This document shows, piece by piece, positions 53,961-64,000 of a DNA stretch of 64,000 nucleotides. This DNA comes from Coptis chinensis (Eukaryota; Streptophyta; Magnoliopsida; Ranunculales; Ranunculaceae). The notes below the pieces were generated by a model, which searched no databases, had not been told where the DNA came from, and worked only from the letters and a program-made list of their open reading frames with translations. Position numbers and translations under genes: made by a program. How positions within the stretch are numbered: position 1 is the stretch's first letter; every line of letters begins with the position of its first letter. The stretch is from positions 8,890,501 through 8,954,500 of the forward strand of contig CM027377.1 in NCBI GenBank assembly GCA_015680905.1. The letters run 5' to 3'.

Positions 53961-56900
53961 CTCTGTCCGTTATTTTAGGCGTCCTTTCTGGCAACCTTGC
54001 AATCTCATTTCATTAATTGCGTGATGGTTCAATGTCCATGTCTTTTGGCCATCTTCTTTGTTGAAGTCAATGTTTTTAAAACAAGGACCACAGTTACCCG
54101 ATTAGTCTATATGGATGGAGAGTTAGCATGATCGAGAGCTTTGCTCGAGATTATTTAAACAAACACGTTCCCCGATAGTCATATGCCCAAAATTCTTTCC
54201 TTTGGAAAGTCAGGACTCCAATATTTCCATTCCTATACTAGTCGATACACATATTATTGATGAGGGCCGGGATAGATGACTTTCAAAGATGTAGAGGACT
54301 ACCATAGTAATGTGGATATGACCAATCTAGATGAGGAATTTGATGAGTTTTTTTTAAGTAGGTGAAATTTCACCTATCGAGAACTAACTTGCACAACATC
54401 CACCTCGATTCCCTCCTTCCACCCTTTCAAAAGGAATCTCGAGTTTTACACTCGATCCTTTTGTTTCTCTGTGCTTCATAATTTTTTAAATCCTCCTAGC
54501 AAGCGAGATCTTGAGAAGGACAAACTATTTGACACACCTTCGTTTTCAGAATTAGAGCCAGTCCACACACCTGATGAATGAGTTCAGTGCAAAACCACAT
54601 CCTCATTGTTGCCGCGGGCTGTCTTTCTAAAACTTATCCATATCCACCATATCCTCCACAACCATTCACTTTTTCCACACTTATTTACTAAAACACCCAC
54701 GCGTTCAAAAATGAAAAAGAAGGTGCATGATAGGTTACAAATAGGGTTATCCGACTTCGTTTGGATTCCACTAGAACGTGTCGTAGGAAATCTTGGTGCT
54801 TCATTGTGTTTGGATATGTTTTCTCGATATTTATTTATGGAATGATCCTGACTATTTAGGTTGTTGATATATGATCAACTGCATGTTCATACATATGTTT
54901 TAGATAAAGTCTTGAGTATCGACTATAAGCGACTCAAATTTCTGTGTTGGTGCATTTCCTTTCATTTCAATATATTGGTGAGTGCACCATTAAAGTAACC
55001 GGCCCTCCCTGGGGAATTATTGGCTGTAAGTACGGATCCTAAGTCCACGGTTCACATAGTTCATGGTTTTTCCACTCTTGCATGTTTTTCTGGATTTTTG
55101 AGTCATGTTTCTCTATGGTGTGAATTATGTCTTTATTGCTTATTGTTTTCCTTCTAAAACTAAAATAAAAAATAAAAAATAAAATAAACATAGTAATCTA
55201 TGAAGTCTCGAATCGACTTTAAAAGACCATTCTTAAAAACAAATTTTCTAAGTTTAGTTGTAAAAATTTGTTTGGGGGTGGGGTGTTAAATGTTTCGATA
55301 CTAAAATGTTTTATGTCCCATTAGAGTTGCTTAGGCGTTTTATTGTATTACGATTCGGATTGACATGATCTATTCATTTAGATTTCATTCGTTAAGCATA
55401 ACTTACGTCATGCGCGCTTCGAGGCGTTTTCCACTATCTCGTATGTCATCCGAAGTTGGAATAGAGTGTTTTATAGATCATTGGATAGGAAATTCTCTCC
55501 TGATCATTTCCATATCTCATTCGCAAAAATCGGACCCGATAACGGCGGGAATTTTGATTTGAAATTAGCGAAAAAATCGAAAAAATCAAAATTTCGATTT
55601 TGGGCTTGGAGCCTAACCAGCGCCCACCAGCCCATGGAGAAATGGCTCGGCTCTTACCTTCTCACGAACAGTTTATCGCGTTCTTCATCTTCCACCGCCA
55701 TTAAAGCCAAGCTTAAAGCTTAAACCTAAAACAAAAATCAAATAAAAAAAACTAAAACAACCAACCAAAAATCAAATCCCAACCCCAATTGACTTCAAAC
55801 ACCAATCAAAACCACCTCCACCAATTTAACCCAACAAAACCACCAAAATTCAAAAATTTAGGTAACGCCGCCACCACTCCGCCACCACCACTTTTCTTTA
55901 GGTCGGTCAAGTTAAACCCACAACTACCAAACCCGTATTCAAACTTCAAATGGCTCGGCCGTATTATCACCGGAGCAGATTTTCACTTCTGCCGGACCAT
56001 TTCGCTACCGTTTTCACGGTGACGAAATGGCTAGTAAGACTGGAATAGTCTCTCTCGTACTTTCGACCGAAGACTTCTACCATGAAGACTTGGTCCGACG
56101 GTTCTACAACACCGGGGAGTTGGAAGGGGTAGGATTTTGTGTTGGTGAAGAAGAAGGAGGAGTTGACATCTTTGGGCCGGTGAGATTCTAGGCATTCCGC
56201 CTAGAATCCATCTGAGGCCACCTTCACGGGGAGCCCGGTTTGGCGGAGGGGTAGAGCCGTTGATGGGCGTTCTTGTCATCAATGGGAGTTACAATCCAAA
56301 CTCCCATTGTGTTCGCCAGCATCCAGACCGACCAACTGGCTGATTTCGGTGGATTGGTGGAATGTCCCCAAGCAAGGACAAGGTCGATGATATCGGTCGA
56401 CCTGCCTCCATGTCCTATGGGTACTCCGGGGAGCGAAGTATGATTTCTGCATCACGGAGTTTTCTTAACATTATTAGGGGTTCGAAGGTCTTTGGCACCT
56501 CTCCACGTGCTTTATTACTAAGATCATCTTTGAAGATGAAAGCAACTCACGCATCACGAGAGGATTTACATTACCCTGCACCGTAACCAGCGTATCTATA
56601 GGGAGTGTGTCCAACAAGTTTGGAGGAGGGGATATAGAGAGGAAGAAGAGGATGGTGGAATTGGGGACGGCAGGATGATTCGAGGAGGAGGATGAGGATG
56701 GGACTTGCTTTGATACGGATGCCTTCGAGAGGTGTTGATGCGATCTTTGGCGCATGACTATGCTTCATAGGGGCATCGTTCACTCAACACTCTCATGCAG
56801 ACCTCCGGACTTCGACAGGCGACCATTCATCACAACTTCGAGATCCGCACCCGGAGGGAGGATGAGAGATGGGAGCAGCGGTAGCTGAGATGGAAGCCCG

Positions 56901-59900
56901 GCGCCGGTTTAGAGTGGATATGCTAGCACGCTTCCCACCTCATCTGAATTCGCCTCACGAGGACACAACAGGCTCTGAGGCATGGCGTCGTCGACGAAGG
57001 GCGGCCGACCTTTGGACCCCGTGAGCCACCACCCACCTTAGAGATTGTGCCCTCGGCCCGCCACCGGGTGTGTAGAAGGATGAGGAGGATAGTAAATAGT
57101 TATTTTTGTTTTATAAGTTGTTGTTTTATTTACTTTTGTTGTTTTTATTGTTATGTAATTTTTATTCTCGTAATTTGAATTTTATAAGTGAAAAAGGACC
57201 TCGAATGAAAATTTTAATATAAGGGGTTATTTTCAGTTTGTGTGCTTGTTTCATTTTGACCCCCTTCGACTTGTTTGGGGGTGGTTTTATCATTTCAAGT
57301 CTGTATTTTTATAAAAAACCTAGTGTTAGAATTCTCGCGTGGAGTAAAGGTGAAAATATGGCGTTTAGGCATATCTATGATTGAGAATCATTGTAGGATG
57401 AAATCTACATTAAATAGGTACATTCAGTCATAAAATCCAAATAAGAATCTTTGGGTTTTGAATTAGAATCTGGGGATAGGAGTTGTTTCCGTTTTCAAGT
57501 TTGGAAATTTTAGGATTTTTGAAACCTAGCCGTAATTAGTTTTGGCAACTTTCCCATACATTCTAGCAACTTTAAACCTATATAAACTTGATACAATCTA
57601 TCCTCCATGACTCACACTACACCTAAACTCCATCACTCACCCTTCACACCCGCGATTCCCGCGTTTTAGTCTCCATTTTCACAAAATCGCAACTTCGGGC
57701 CCAGCCTATAGTTGAGCGCCTGCATCCTACACTTCTGCCAGAAAAATTTTCTCAGAGCGGCCCGGCATACCGTCAAAGCGACCCGGGCTAAGTTCTTGGA
57801 ATTCTAAAATACAAAGAGGCGCCAGCAGTTGGTTGTTTAATGCTGACTTCTCCGGACGGACATTTTCCGGTTTTTCGCGCGTATTATCGGATCGTTTTGC
57901 AGCTATTCGAGCGTAGTTTTGAGATGACATCTCCCGTAATAATACCGAACGATCTTTTGAAGATTTGTTCCAAAGCACTACTTTACGGTGCTTGGTTTGT
58001 GAGGTCATCACATACTTGGTGGGAACCTCTTATGGTAAGACCGGGTGAACTTTATTCTCCGGACTTGCATTTTATTTTTATAAGAACTGCATTTTCTTTG
58101 AGAGGCGGATGGAGAACAAGTGTTCTCTATCAACATTGACGATGAACCAATGGAAATTACCAGGTTCTTGCTAGCATTTGTTCTTGGACTTGCTATGCCC
58201 ATGAGATACAAGACCCATGGTGCTATTGGGTCGATAATATGCATGTCTATACTTATGAGTCTTTGCCGCGAGGCTTATGGGGCAGGCATTTTTCAGATTG
58301 AGGACCAAAGGGGACTATAACGTTGCCCTTTGTAGCTTTGTCCATGAACATAGGAACCTGTTATGTTTTGGATTATGCTAAACATTTTAGGGGAATGGCG
58401 TTTTCTTACGTGAATGGCGCCACTTGCGGCGTTTTCCTTGCTTTAGCCAATGGGCGCCCGGTTCTATGACCTTCCCGGGACTTTGATGTCTAGTTTAGCG
58501 AGCCCATACCATGAGGCATAAGTACCTTCTTATGCATTCTAATTTCACGTATTATGCTATGTTTCTTTCCCTGTTTTTGGTACACGTTTCACGGTTGGAT
58601 TAAGGTAGACCGCGGTGCGACCCACCAATAGTATTATTCGATCTTTCCGTGCAATGACTTGGCATGGGTGGCGGATACAACCTCACCAGGTGCACCCTAC
58701 ACCCCATCAGACCAAGTGGCACTTAAGAGGTTAGCAACCATAGATGATAAATGGCGTGAAGCCCGGCAAATTATCATAGCATGGCGGGGCGAAGGAACCT
58801 CACTTCTTTATAGAAGTAGAGGATGACCTAAGATGATGAATAACAACGGAGTGGAGGTAAGTTTTTTTATGATTACGGTAGTGTCCGCATGTCCCAAGCA
58901 ATTTAATTATGTTAACCCCATAATGGGTAGAACTCTTATAGAGTTGTGTCGGTTTTATTTCCTATATTATTGAGTCGTTCTAACTTTGTTTTCGCGGATG
59001 TTCCCGAATTTCCGCGCGTTTCAATGGTATTTTTCCTACCTCTTTATTTAAATGCTTTGAGGACAAAGCATGCTTTTTGTTTGGGGGCATAGAAACACGT
59101 GTAATTAAACATCTGTTCTGATATAGATAGACATAATATGCATTTGTTTTCTAGTTAAAATTTCAAAATTTAAAAATATAAATAAATAAGTCATGCTATA
59201 CACTTAGGAATATTGGTATTGTTTCTTTCTCCATGCTTTTAACAATCTAGAAGTCTCACATAACCGTTGCATCGAGAATAATTGTTAGAAACTTAGGTTA
59301 ATCGTAGGTAATAATCTTTGCATCTATCTATAAATATATTACATGAGTATCTATGATTGTTAGCGATAAGTTTACGAAATCTAGGATAGAGTACTTATTC
59401 TACAATCTGTGAGAATATAGCCTAAAGCCTTATATGAAGCGAAACATTTGAGAAATGACACAAGGGAGAAGTAAAATCGGATAGAAATCACACGTCCACT
59501 TGCTTGATCACTAAACCATATCCTAAGTGAGAATTTAGGCCGCTCTTTGGATCGATATAGCCGAAATTCAAACCTATGAATTATTTTCCGCTTAGTCGCC
59601 ACTCTCGAGCCTTTCATTAGCCCTTCCATAAACCACAATTCCTTTACCACCTACAAAAAAAAAAAAAAAAAGAATAAATCAACCTACCCAATTAGAATAA
59701 GTCCGAGAATAGAATGAGTGAAGAAAGAAGAAGAGAAAACACGTGTAAACAAAAAATTGTTAGTTCTTTCGGAAAATAAAGAAAAAGAAGTTTCCATCCA
59801 AAGAAAAGAAAAATAGAAATAAAATAAAAACTCCAAAAAATAGAATAGAATAAAAGTCAAAAGCCAAAGAAAAGAAAAAGAAAAAATATGGCTAAGGATG

Positions 59901-60640
59901 GAAACAAAGTATAAAGCAAAAGAAAATAACAAGGTTTTCTCTAAGTTACATAATAATGAAGACTCTATTATCTCGGACTTGTCCTTTGAATATCCATTTC
60001 CTTCCTTCTTAAACCACCTCCTAATCCCCAGACACCTAATAAAGACCTCTAGCTCGATTAGGAATGGGGTTAGTGTGATAGTAAAGTGGCGGATGTGTTT
60101 GATCGACCCGACTTCCTTGTTGTCATTGAGATTGTAAGGTAAAGTGTGCCCACCGCATGTACCTTTGGAGTAGCTTAAACTTGAGTGGAAAAATCAGAGT
60201 GTTGTTTCTTGACTATTATTGTGAGAACCTACTTAAGGACGCTATTCCGAGTTCTCAGAAACAAACCTGCTAAACATTTGATAGTACTACTCATTGTATA
60301 TATGTTTATTGTAGATGATTGATTATTATGCATATATTAACTTAGGGTTTTGATTGGTTATTCTTATGTAATTGCTAGAGAGATGTATAGATAGTTGAGC
60401 ATGAATAAGGAAACAATAGTTTTATTTTTCTTAGTCGTTGTAGTATAGATGAAGTTTGTGAGTACCTTCATCGGAAAACTCTCCGCGAGGCTATAAACTC
60501 GTCCACTAGGGAATTCCTAGTGGTTTAAGGCCTTGTTGCATATGGTCAATGCAATCGCACTCAGTAAAACGAGAGTAGTTAGAACTCCATTTTTGGTCAC
60601 TTATTCTAATTTCTCATCTTTGCTTGAGGACAAACAAAAT
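53961..60640. other. Long region of the Athila-like element without recognisable enzymes
   Basis: 6.7 kb where RT, RNase H and integrase would be expected but are not recognised. Short frames occur (54606-54845, 55789-56022, 56362-56586, 57840-58320) with no known domain. G-rich PPT-like motifs (ttgtttgggggtgg or close) occur at 55267, 57271, 59074 and 60641. An envelope-like ORF could be hidden in degraded form; I cannot support one. Confidence 0.5.
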
Positions 60641-60657
60641 CTTTGTTTGGGGGGTGG
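60641..60657 (+). promoter_or_regulatory. Polypurine tract of the Athila-like element
   Basis: ctttgtttggggggtgg, 2 bp before the LTR start at 60660. It is preceded by tgaggacaaacaaaat, a common Athila context. Confidence 0.8.
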
Positions 60658-60659
60658 TT

Positions 60660-62046
60660 TGATAAGAGCCCAAAACTGTAGTTTTAACCCCTTAATAATC
60701 ATCTTGTTAGACCAATTATGTGAATAATAAGTAAGAGTTAATACTGATTACGTGTTTTTATGCATTTCGGGCTTCAAAGTCCATTATGTGCGAGAAATGT
60801 GCCATTTTAGCGAGATAAAGGAGCAAAGTCGCTAGAACTTCCGAATGCCATATCTTTGGACTCAGACCTCGGATTGAGGCCTACCTTATGTCAAAACGAC
60901 CGGCTCGGAAAGAGCTTTGCAATGGTCCAAGCCTTGACCCAATCAGAGGAGCAGAAGTGGACGAAAAGTCTGTGGAAGCCAACTGCAGCTGAAGAGGCCT
61001 TTTTTGAATTGAAAGAATTGGGTTTTGGCCTGATTCTTCCGCCCAAACCATGGCTCCAAGCCCATGCACGATTTTTGGATCTGAATGTATAAAACAAAAG
61101 CTTAATTCTTTGTTAATGGTAGATAAAATAGTAGAGAATTAGGATAGATAGCTTAGAATAGAAAGTAGCCATTAAAATAGCTTCTAGATCTAGATTTAAT
61201 TGTTTTCTTTAATTAGTTTCAAATCCCTTATTAGATTAAACCTTTGGATCTTGTTCTTCAAATTAATTAGATCAATAAAGTAGTATTTCTTATCAATTTC
61301 GATTTTGTCAAATCCAATTCTAGATCTAATTTCAATTCATGTCCTTATTTCAATTTAGTCATTAAATTAGATTTCATTATTGTTAAATTAAGTAAATTTC
61401 AATGCTTTATATTATGTTTAGTTTTAATCTAAATAGAAATGATTCTTGAATGATTCAAGGCTAAACCTCCATTAGAGGGGTTGTGAAGCCTTGATGAAAG
61501 CTTGAGTCCGATTATCGTAGAGAAGTCGCCGTATTTTCTATTCCACTCTAGAAATGATTAGTTCACCATGAGAATGGGTTTAATTGTTCACATGCTAGTT
61601 ATGATTGGTAGAAATGCCATGTATAATTAGGGATTAGGAATAACCAATTTGTTACTGCAGCGGCAATTCGGATTACAACGATTAAATTCGTTAGTGGATT
61701 AAGTTGAGTTAAGGTGGAATCAATCCCCCTCTAACTCCTTATCATAGAATCAACGTAGCCTTCCCATAATTATTTAGATAATCGACTAGTTGCATCTTGT
61801 GGGTAGTTGCATCGTAGTATAATTCCCTTCGTAAAACTCTCATAGACTTAAAAACGACTAGTTAGATTAGAAAACATCCATGCTAGAGCACTAGGAGTGG
61901 AACGAACTTATCTACTCCACTATATCTCATAGGATTGAGAGTAGAAATCTTTGATAATCAACCACGTAAAAGTAAAAGTTTAGTTTACTTACGTTATGAA
62001 TCAATAGTTCATTTCGTAGGTAGACTAGTCATTTTTACATTTATCA
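60660..62046 (+). repeat. 3' LTR of the Athila-like element, 1,387 bp
   Basis: Begins tgataagagcccaaaactgtag and ends acatttatca; the ends TGATAA/TTATCA are inverted. The first ~0.9 kb is shared with the truncated LTR at 39640-40533 (opposite strand). Small frames at 60856-61097 on both strands come from this LTR and are not genes. Confidence 0.85.
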
Positions 62047-62064
62047 CGTCATAACTTTCGCAGA

Positions 62065-62100
62065 ACGTGGTCGTGGGTTCGATCCCCACAGACGGCGCCA
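62065..62100 (-). promoter_or_regulatory. Extended tRNA-Lys primer-binding site
   Basis: Four bases inside the right LTR. On the + strand the 36 bases read as a tRNA 3' portion: gtgg-tcgtg, then the T-arm gggttcgatcccc, acceptor strand agacggc, G and CCA. From memory this equals plant tRNA-Lys(UUU) from the anticodon-stem side to CCA. On the element's own strand it is the primer-binding site, about twice the usual 18 nt. Confidence 0.8.
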
Positions 62101-62211
62101 ATTATGTTTCGACCATATATGATCAAAACATCAAGTGTTGATAAAAGAGACGAAAAACGTAGAAAAGTAATTGAAAAAATGATGGTGATCGGGGGAATGA
62201 TGAGACTGTAC

Positions 62212-62969
62212 TGTCACACCCCGAATTTCGACAGAATTCGGAAAAACATTATTTGTTCCCGACTCTTCGATCTCCGAGGTGTGACGCACTCTCAACTTCT
62301 AAAAACCCATAAACAGTTTTAAATATGCGGATAATTAAAAACCAATAAAAATTTCAATTAAACAAATGTCCTCTTCATTACAAAAATTTACAAATAAGAT
62401 TAGGTTACAAATCTCTTTTCAATAACTCCTTATTTAAAATTACAAATGAAAGTACAAATACATTGTCTAGACTGAAAATCTATATCACCTTAAGGGAAAA
62501 CAAAATACATCCTGAAATGCAATGCTAACGCAAACCACACGCAGCAACCAACCTTCTTCAACACTAAACCTGTCAAAACTTATCAACTATGTTCATTGAA
62601 TGAACACACCCGATAAGCAAACATGCAAATCGGTCAAAGATTATAAAAATGCTGGTGTGAGTAGCTCTAAAAACAACATATACTTATACAAATATATACA
62701 TAATCCATACGGCAGTTAGTTCCTCCACCGAGGCGCCTTAACTTTCAACGACTAATACAACATCCTTAAGTTCAATAACTAAGGCAGGTAGTTCCTCCAC
62801 TGAGGCGCCTTAACTTCCCACTAACCACACAACAAACTATACTCATAATAAATAAGGCATGTAGTTCCTCCATCGAGGCGTTTAGTTCTAACTAAACTAT
62901 AACCAACATATTACCATAATTAGATTATTTAAGGCTTTCTTTGTGTGTCCCTAAAATCACGTCGTATTA
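62212..62969 (+). mobile_element. TGTCACACCCC segment inside an LTR
   Basis: Starts tgtcacaccccgaatttcga, like the outer insertion at 20429, and is AT-rich and non-coding. It has a three-copy tandem repeat (~83 bp; ggca(g)gtagttcctccaccgaggcgccttaac) at 62713-62885. No matching right terminus (ggggtgtta) is seen; the segment stops at cgtcgtatta, so it is probably a 5' fragment. Confidence 0.6.
62713..62885 (+). repeat. Three-copy tandem repeat, ~83-bp unit
   Basis: The phrase agttcctccaccgaggcgcc or a close variant occurs at ~62718, ~62791 and ~62863. Confidence 0.85.
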
Positions 62970-63439
62970 GATCAAAACATCAAGTGTTGATAAAAGAGAC
63001 AAAAAACGTAGAAAAGTAATTGAAAAATGATGGTGATCGGGGGAATGATGAGATCAGATGGGTTGCCTCCTACGCACTCCAAATTATCAATGGGATCAAG
63101 TCTCAAGAACGTTGTTCTGAATGAAAAATAGTTTGGTATTTATATAGGTAGAGTAGAGAGTCCTTGTAGCTCAAGTAATCTTGTAGCTTGAGTAATTGTG
63201 ATAGACTATAACTTTCAACTGATAATTATCTCTTTGATAAGAAATGAATCTGGACATAAATCAATGTACATTAGTGGCAAGCCATGTGGCTAAGGTTCAG
63301 CCTTAGACACATGAGTTAATGGGCATGTACATTGATTCATGGTATTGCAAATTGGGCTTTAGCCCTGTCGATTAAATGAATAAAATAGAGACCCCTAGTA
63401 ATGGACGTTTGCCACGTAGATGGAGGTCGAAACATGTAG

Positions 63440-64000
63440 CATCTAACATACTTCACCTGCCTACACAAGCAACAATATAGTATTGAAATTCAGTTATGTT
63501 TCCCTTTAAATGAAAATAGCTTCAGTGTTTAAGCTGTATAGTAAGTACTTTGGAGGTCTAAGTATCCAACTGGAAAGAAGAAACTGATAGTAAGTAAGCT
63601 TGGATTAATACAAGCTGAGGTTATATATACCAAACTTGAGATCACTTAAGAATAAAAATCATACATATGGATTTAAAAAATTTATATATGAAACGCCACG
63701 ACCAACACATCCAAATAAGATAGATTCTCATTAAAACAGACTTCAAAATCTGAAACTGTTTTCACAAACATAGTATATATGCTAATAGACTGTTGCCCTA
63801 TTAGTTACTGCGTGTTGTAATGACCCCTTCAGTAAGAATATAATCCACGACAGAAAAATTTTAACTGAAATGAAAAAAAACTGAAAATAAAACCGTGTAA
63901 AGATGTTAATTATTTGAAAAAAAAACACCCGAGTAGACTAGTGGCTTAGTGGAAAAATCTAGAGTGATCAATGACAAATTGTTGTGTGTGTGGGGGGAAA
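63440..64000. other. Right edge, no gene recognised
   Basis: AT-rich flank of the large gypsy element. No ORF, repeat or RNA gene that I can support. Confidence 0.5.

Larger units (their letters stand above)
51690..62046 (+). mobile_element. Athila-like gypsy element, 5'-truncated, nested
   Basis: Plus orientation inside a minus-strand element. Seen in order: gag traces (52.14-52.4 kb), protease (53.65-53.96 kb), a long region with no clear RT or integrase (54.6-60.6 kb), a polypurine tract, and a 1,387-bp LTR starting tgataagagccc and ending tttatca (60660-62046). No matching 5' LTR exists near 51.7 kb. So the 5' end was deleted, together with the host element's gag start. Lack of pol is common in Athila-type derivatives. 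The left limit is approximate. Confidence 0.7.
44490..63434 (-). mobile_element. Large minus-strand Ty3/gypsy element with nested insertions, 18.9 kb
   Basis: LTRs in direct orientation at 44490-44971 and 62105-63434 (the latter interrupted), with the perfect 5-bp TSD tgtag at 44485-44489 and 63435-63439. On the minus strand: PBS directly inside the right LTR, gag C-terminus ~51.3-51.7 kb, protease ~51.0 kb, RT 50.2-49.4, RNase H 49.2-48.5, integrase 48.2-47.6, a tandem-repeat 3' UTR, a plus-strand (antisense) ORF, and a PPT next to the left LTR. An Athila-like element in + orientation lies between the PBS and gag, and the first part of gag is missing. Without nested parts the element would be ~8 kb. 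Tat-like by PBS, tandem-repeat UTR and antisense ORF. Confidence 0.9.
62105..63434 (-). repeat. 5' LTR (right) of the large gypsy element, interrupted
   Basis: On the + strand tgtttcgacc at the start and ggtcgaaaca at the end are perfect inverted termini. It carries a 758-bp foreign segment at 62212-62969 flanked by two copies of its own first ~85 bp (62121-62205 and 62970-63053). The remainder to 63434 matches the left LTR closely. Confidence 0.92.

Noticed and set aside
57840-58320. Possible envelope-like ORF of the Athila-like element
   Set aside because: Short frames only; no signal peptide or membrane pattern that I could support.
62050-62100. Possible tRNA gene (T-arm and CCA visible)
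   Set aside because: No D-arm, A box or 5' acceptor strand lies upstream, and genomic plant tRNA genes do not encode CCA. The position next to an LTR makes it a primer-binding site.

Overview
This window looks like nuclear DNA of a flowering plant. The reasons are the AT-rich intergenic sequence, long (TA)n tracts, Ty3/gypsy retrotransposons of the plant Tat and Athila types, a giant Mutator-like element (MULE) with plant-type cargo, hAT, PIF/Harbinger and CACTA derivatives, and many foldback MITEs. I recognise no intact host gene, rRNA, complete tRNA gene or CRISPR array. Nearly every coding trace belongs to a mobile element, and most are frameshifted or carry stops. The species cannot be fixed; a eudicot is my guess.

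Layout. 0.5-2.2 kb: a tandem array of ~55-bp units split by an 828-bp hAT element with a perfect 8-bp target-site duplication (TSD). 2.3-3.4 kb: two local tandem duplications. 3.5-6.95 kb: seven related foldback elements almost end to end. 7.0-18.4 kb: an 11,437-bp MULE with identical 150-bp terminal inverted repeats (TIRs) and a perfect 9-bp TSD. It holds a PMD/DUF1985-like plus Ulp1-protease gene and a GRF-type zinc-finger ORF on the + strand, converging on a MULE transposase with a SWIM finger on the - strand. 19.2-35.4 kb: an 813-bp tandem duplication whose second copy is split by a 14.6-kb nest. The outer layer begins TGTCACACCC. Inside it is a complete 9.9-kb Tat-type gypsy element (TSD ataac), whose protease gene is broken by a MULE-type MITE and whose 3' part carries an antisense, intron-containing gene. 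35.8-36.7 kb: a PIF/Harbinger MITE inside a small CACTA-like element. 38.8-39.3 kb: a hAT MITE. 39.6-42.2 kb: a minus-strand gypsy remnant (5' LTR, PBS, 278-aa gag) cut by a truncated Athila-type LTR. 43.3-43.9 kb: a minus-strand pseudogene with a GDHA motif and a nuclease-like domain. 44.5-63.4 kb: an 18.9-kb minus-strand gypsy element (TSD tgtag) with gag-PR-RT-RNaseH-INT, a tandem-repeat 3' UTR and a candidate antisense ORF, invaded by a plus-strand Athila-like element and, in one LTR, by a second TGTCACACCC segment.

How it works together: the window records successive insertions whose relative order can be read from the nesting. In the gypsy elements Gag, protease, RT-RNaseH and integrase would form one replication unit. 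In the MULE the transposase and the Ulp1/zinc-finger cargo lie between shared TIRs. Most coding regions are too damaged to make full proteins as written, so many copies are probably dead or moved in trans, or the consensus carries indel errors.
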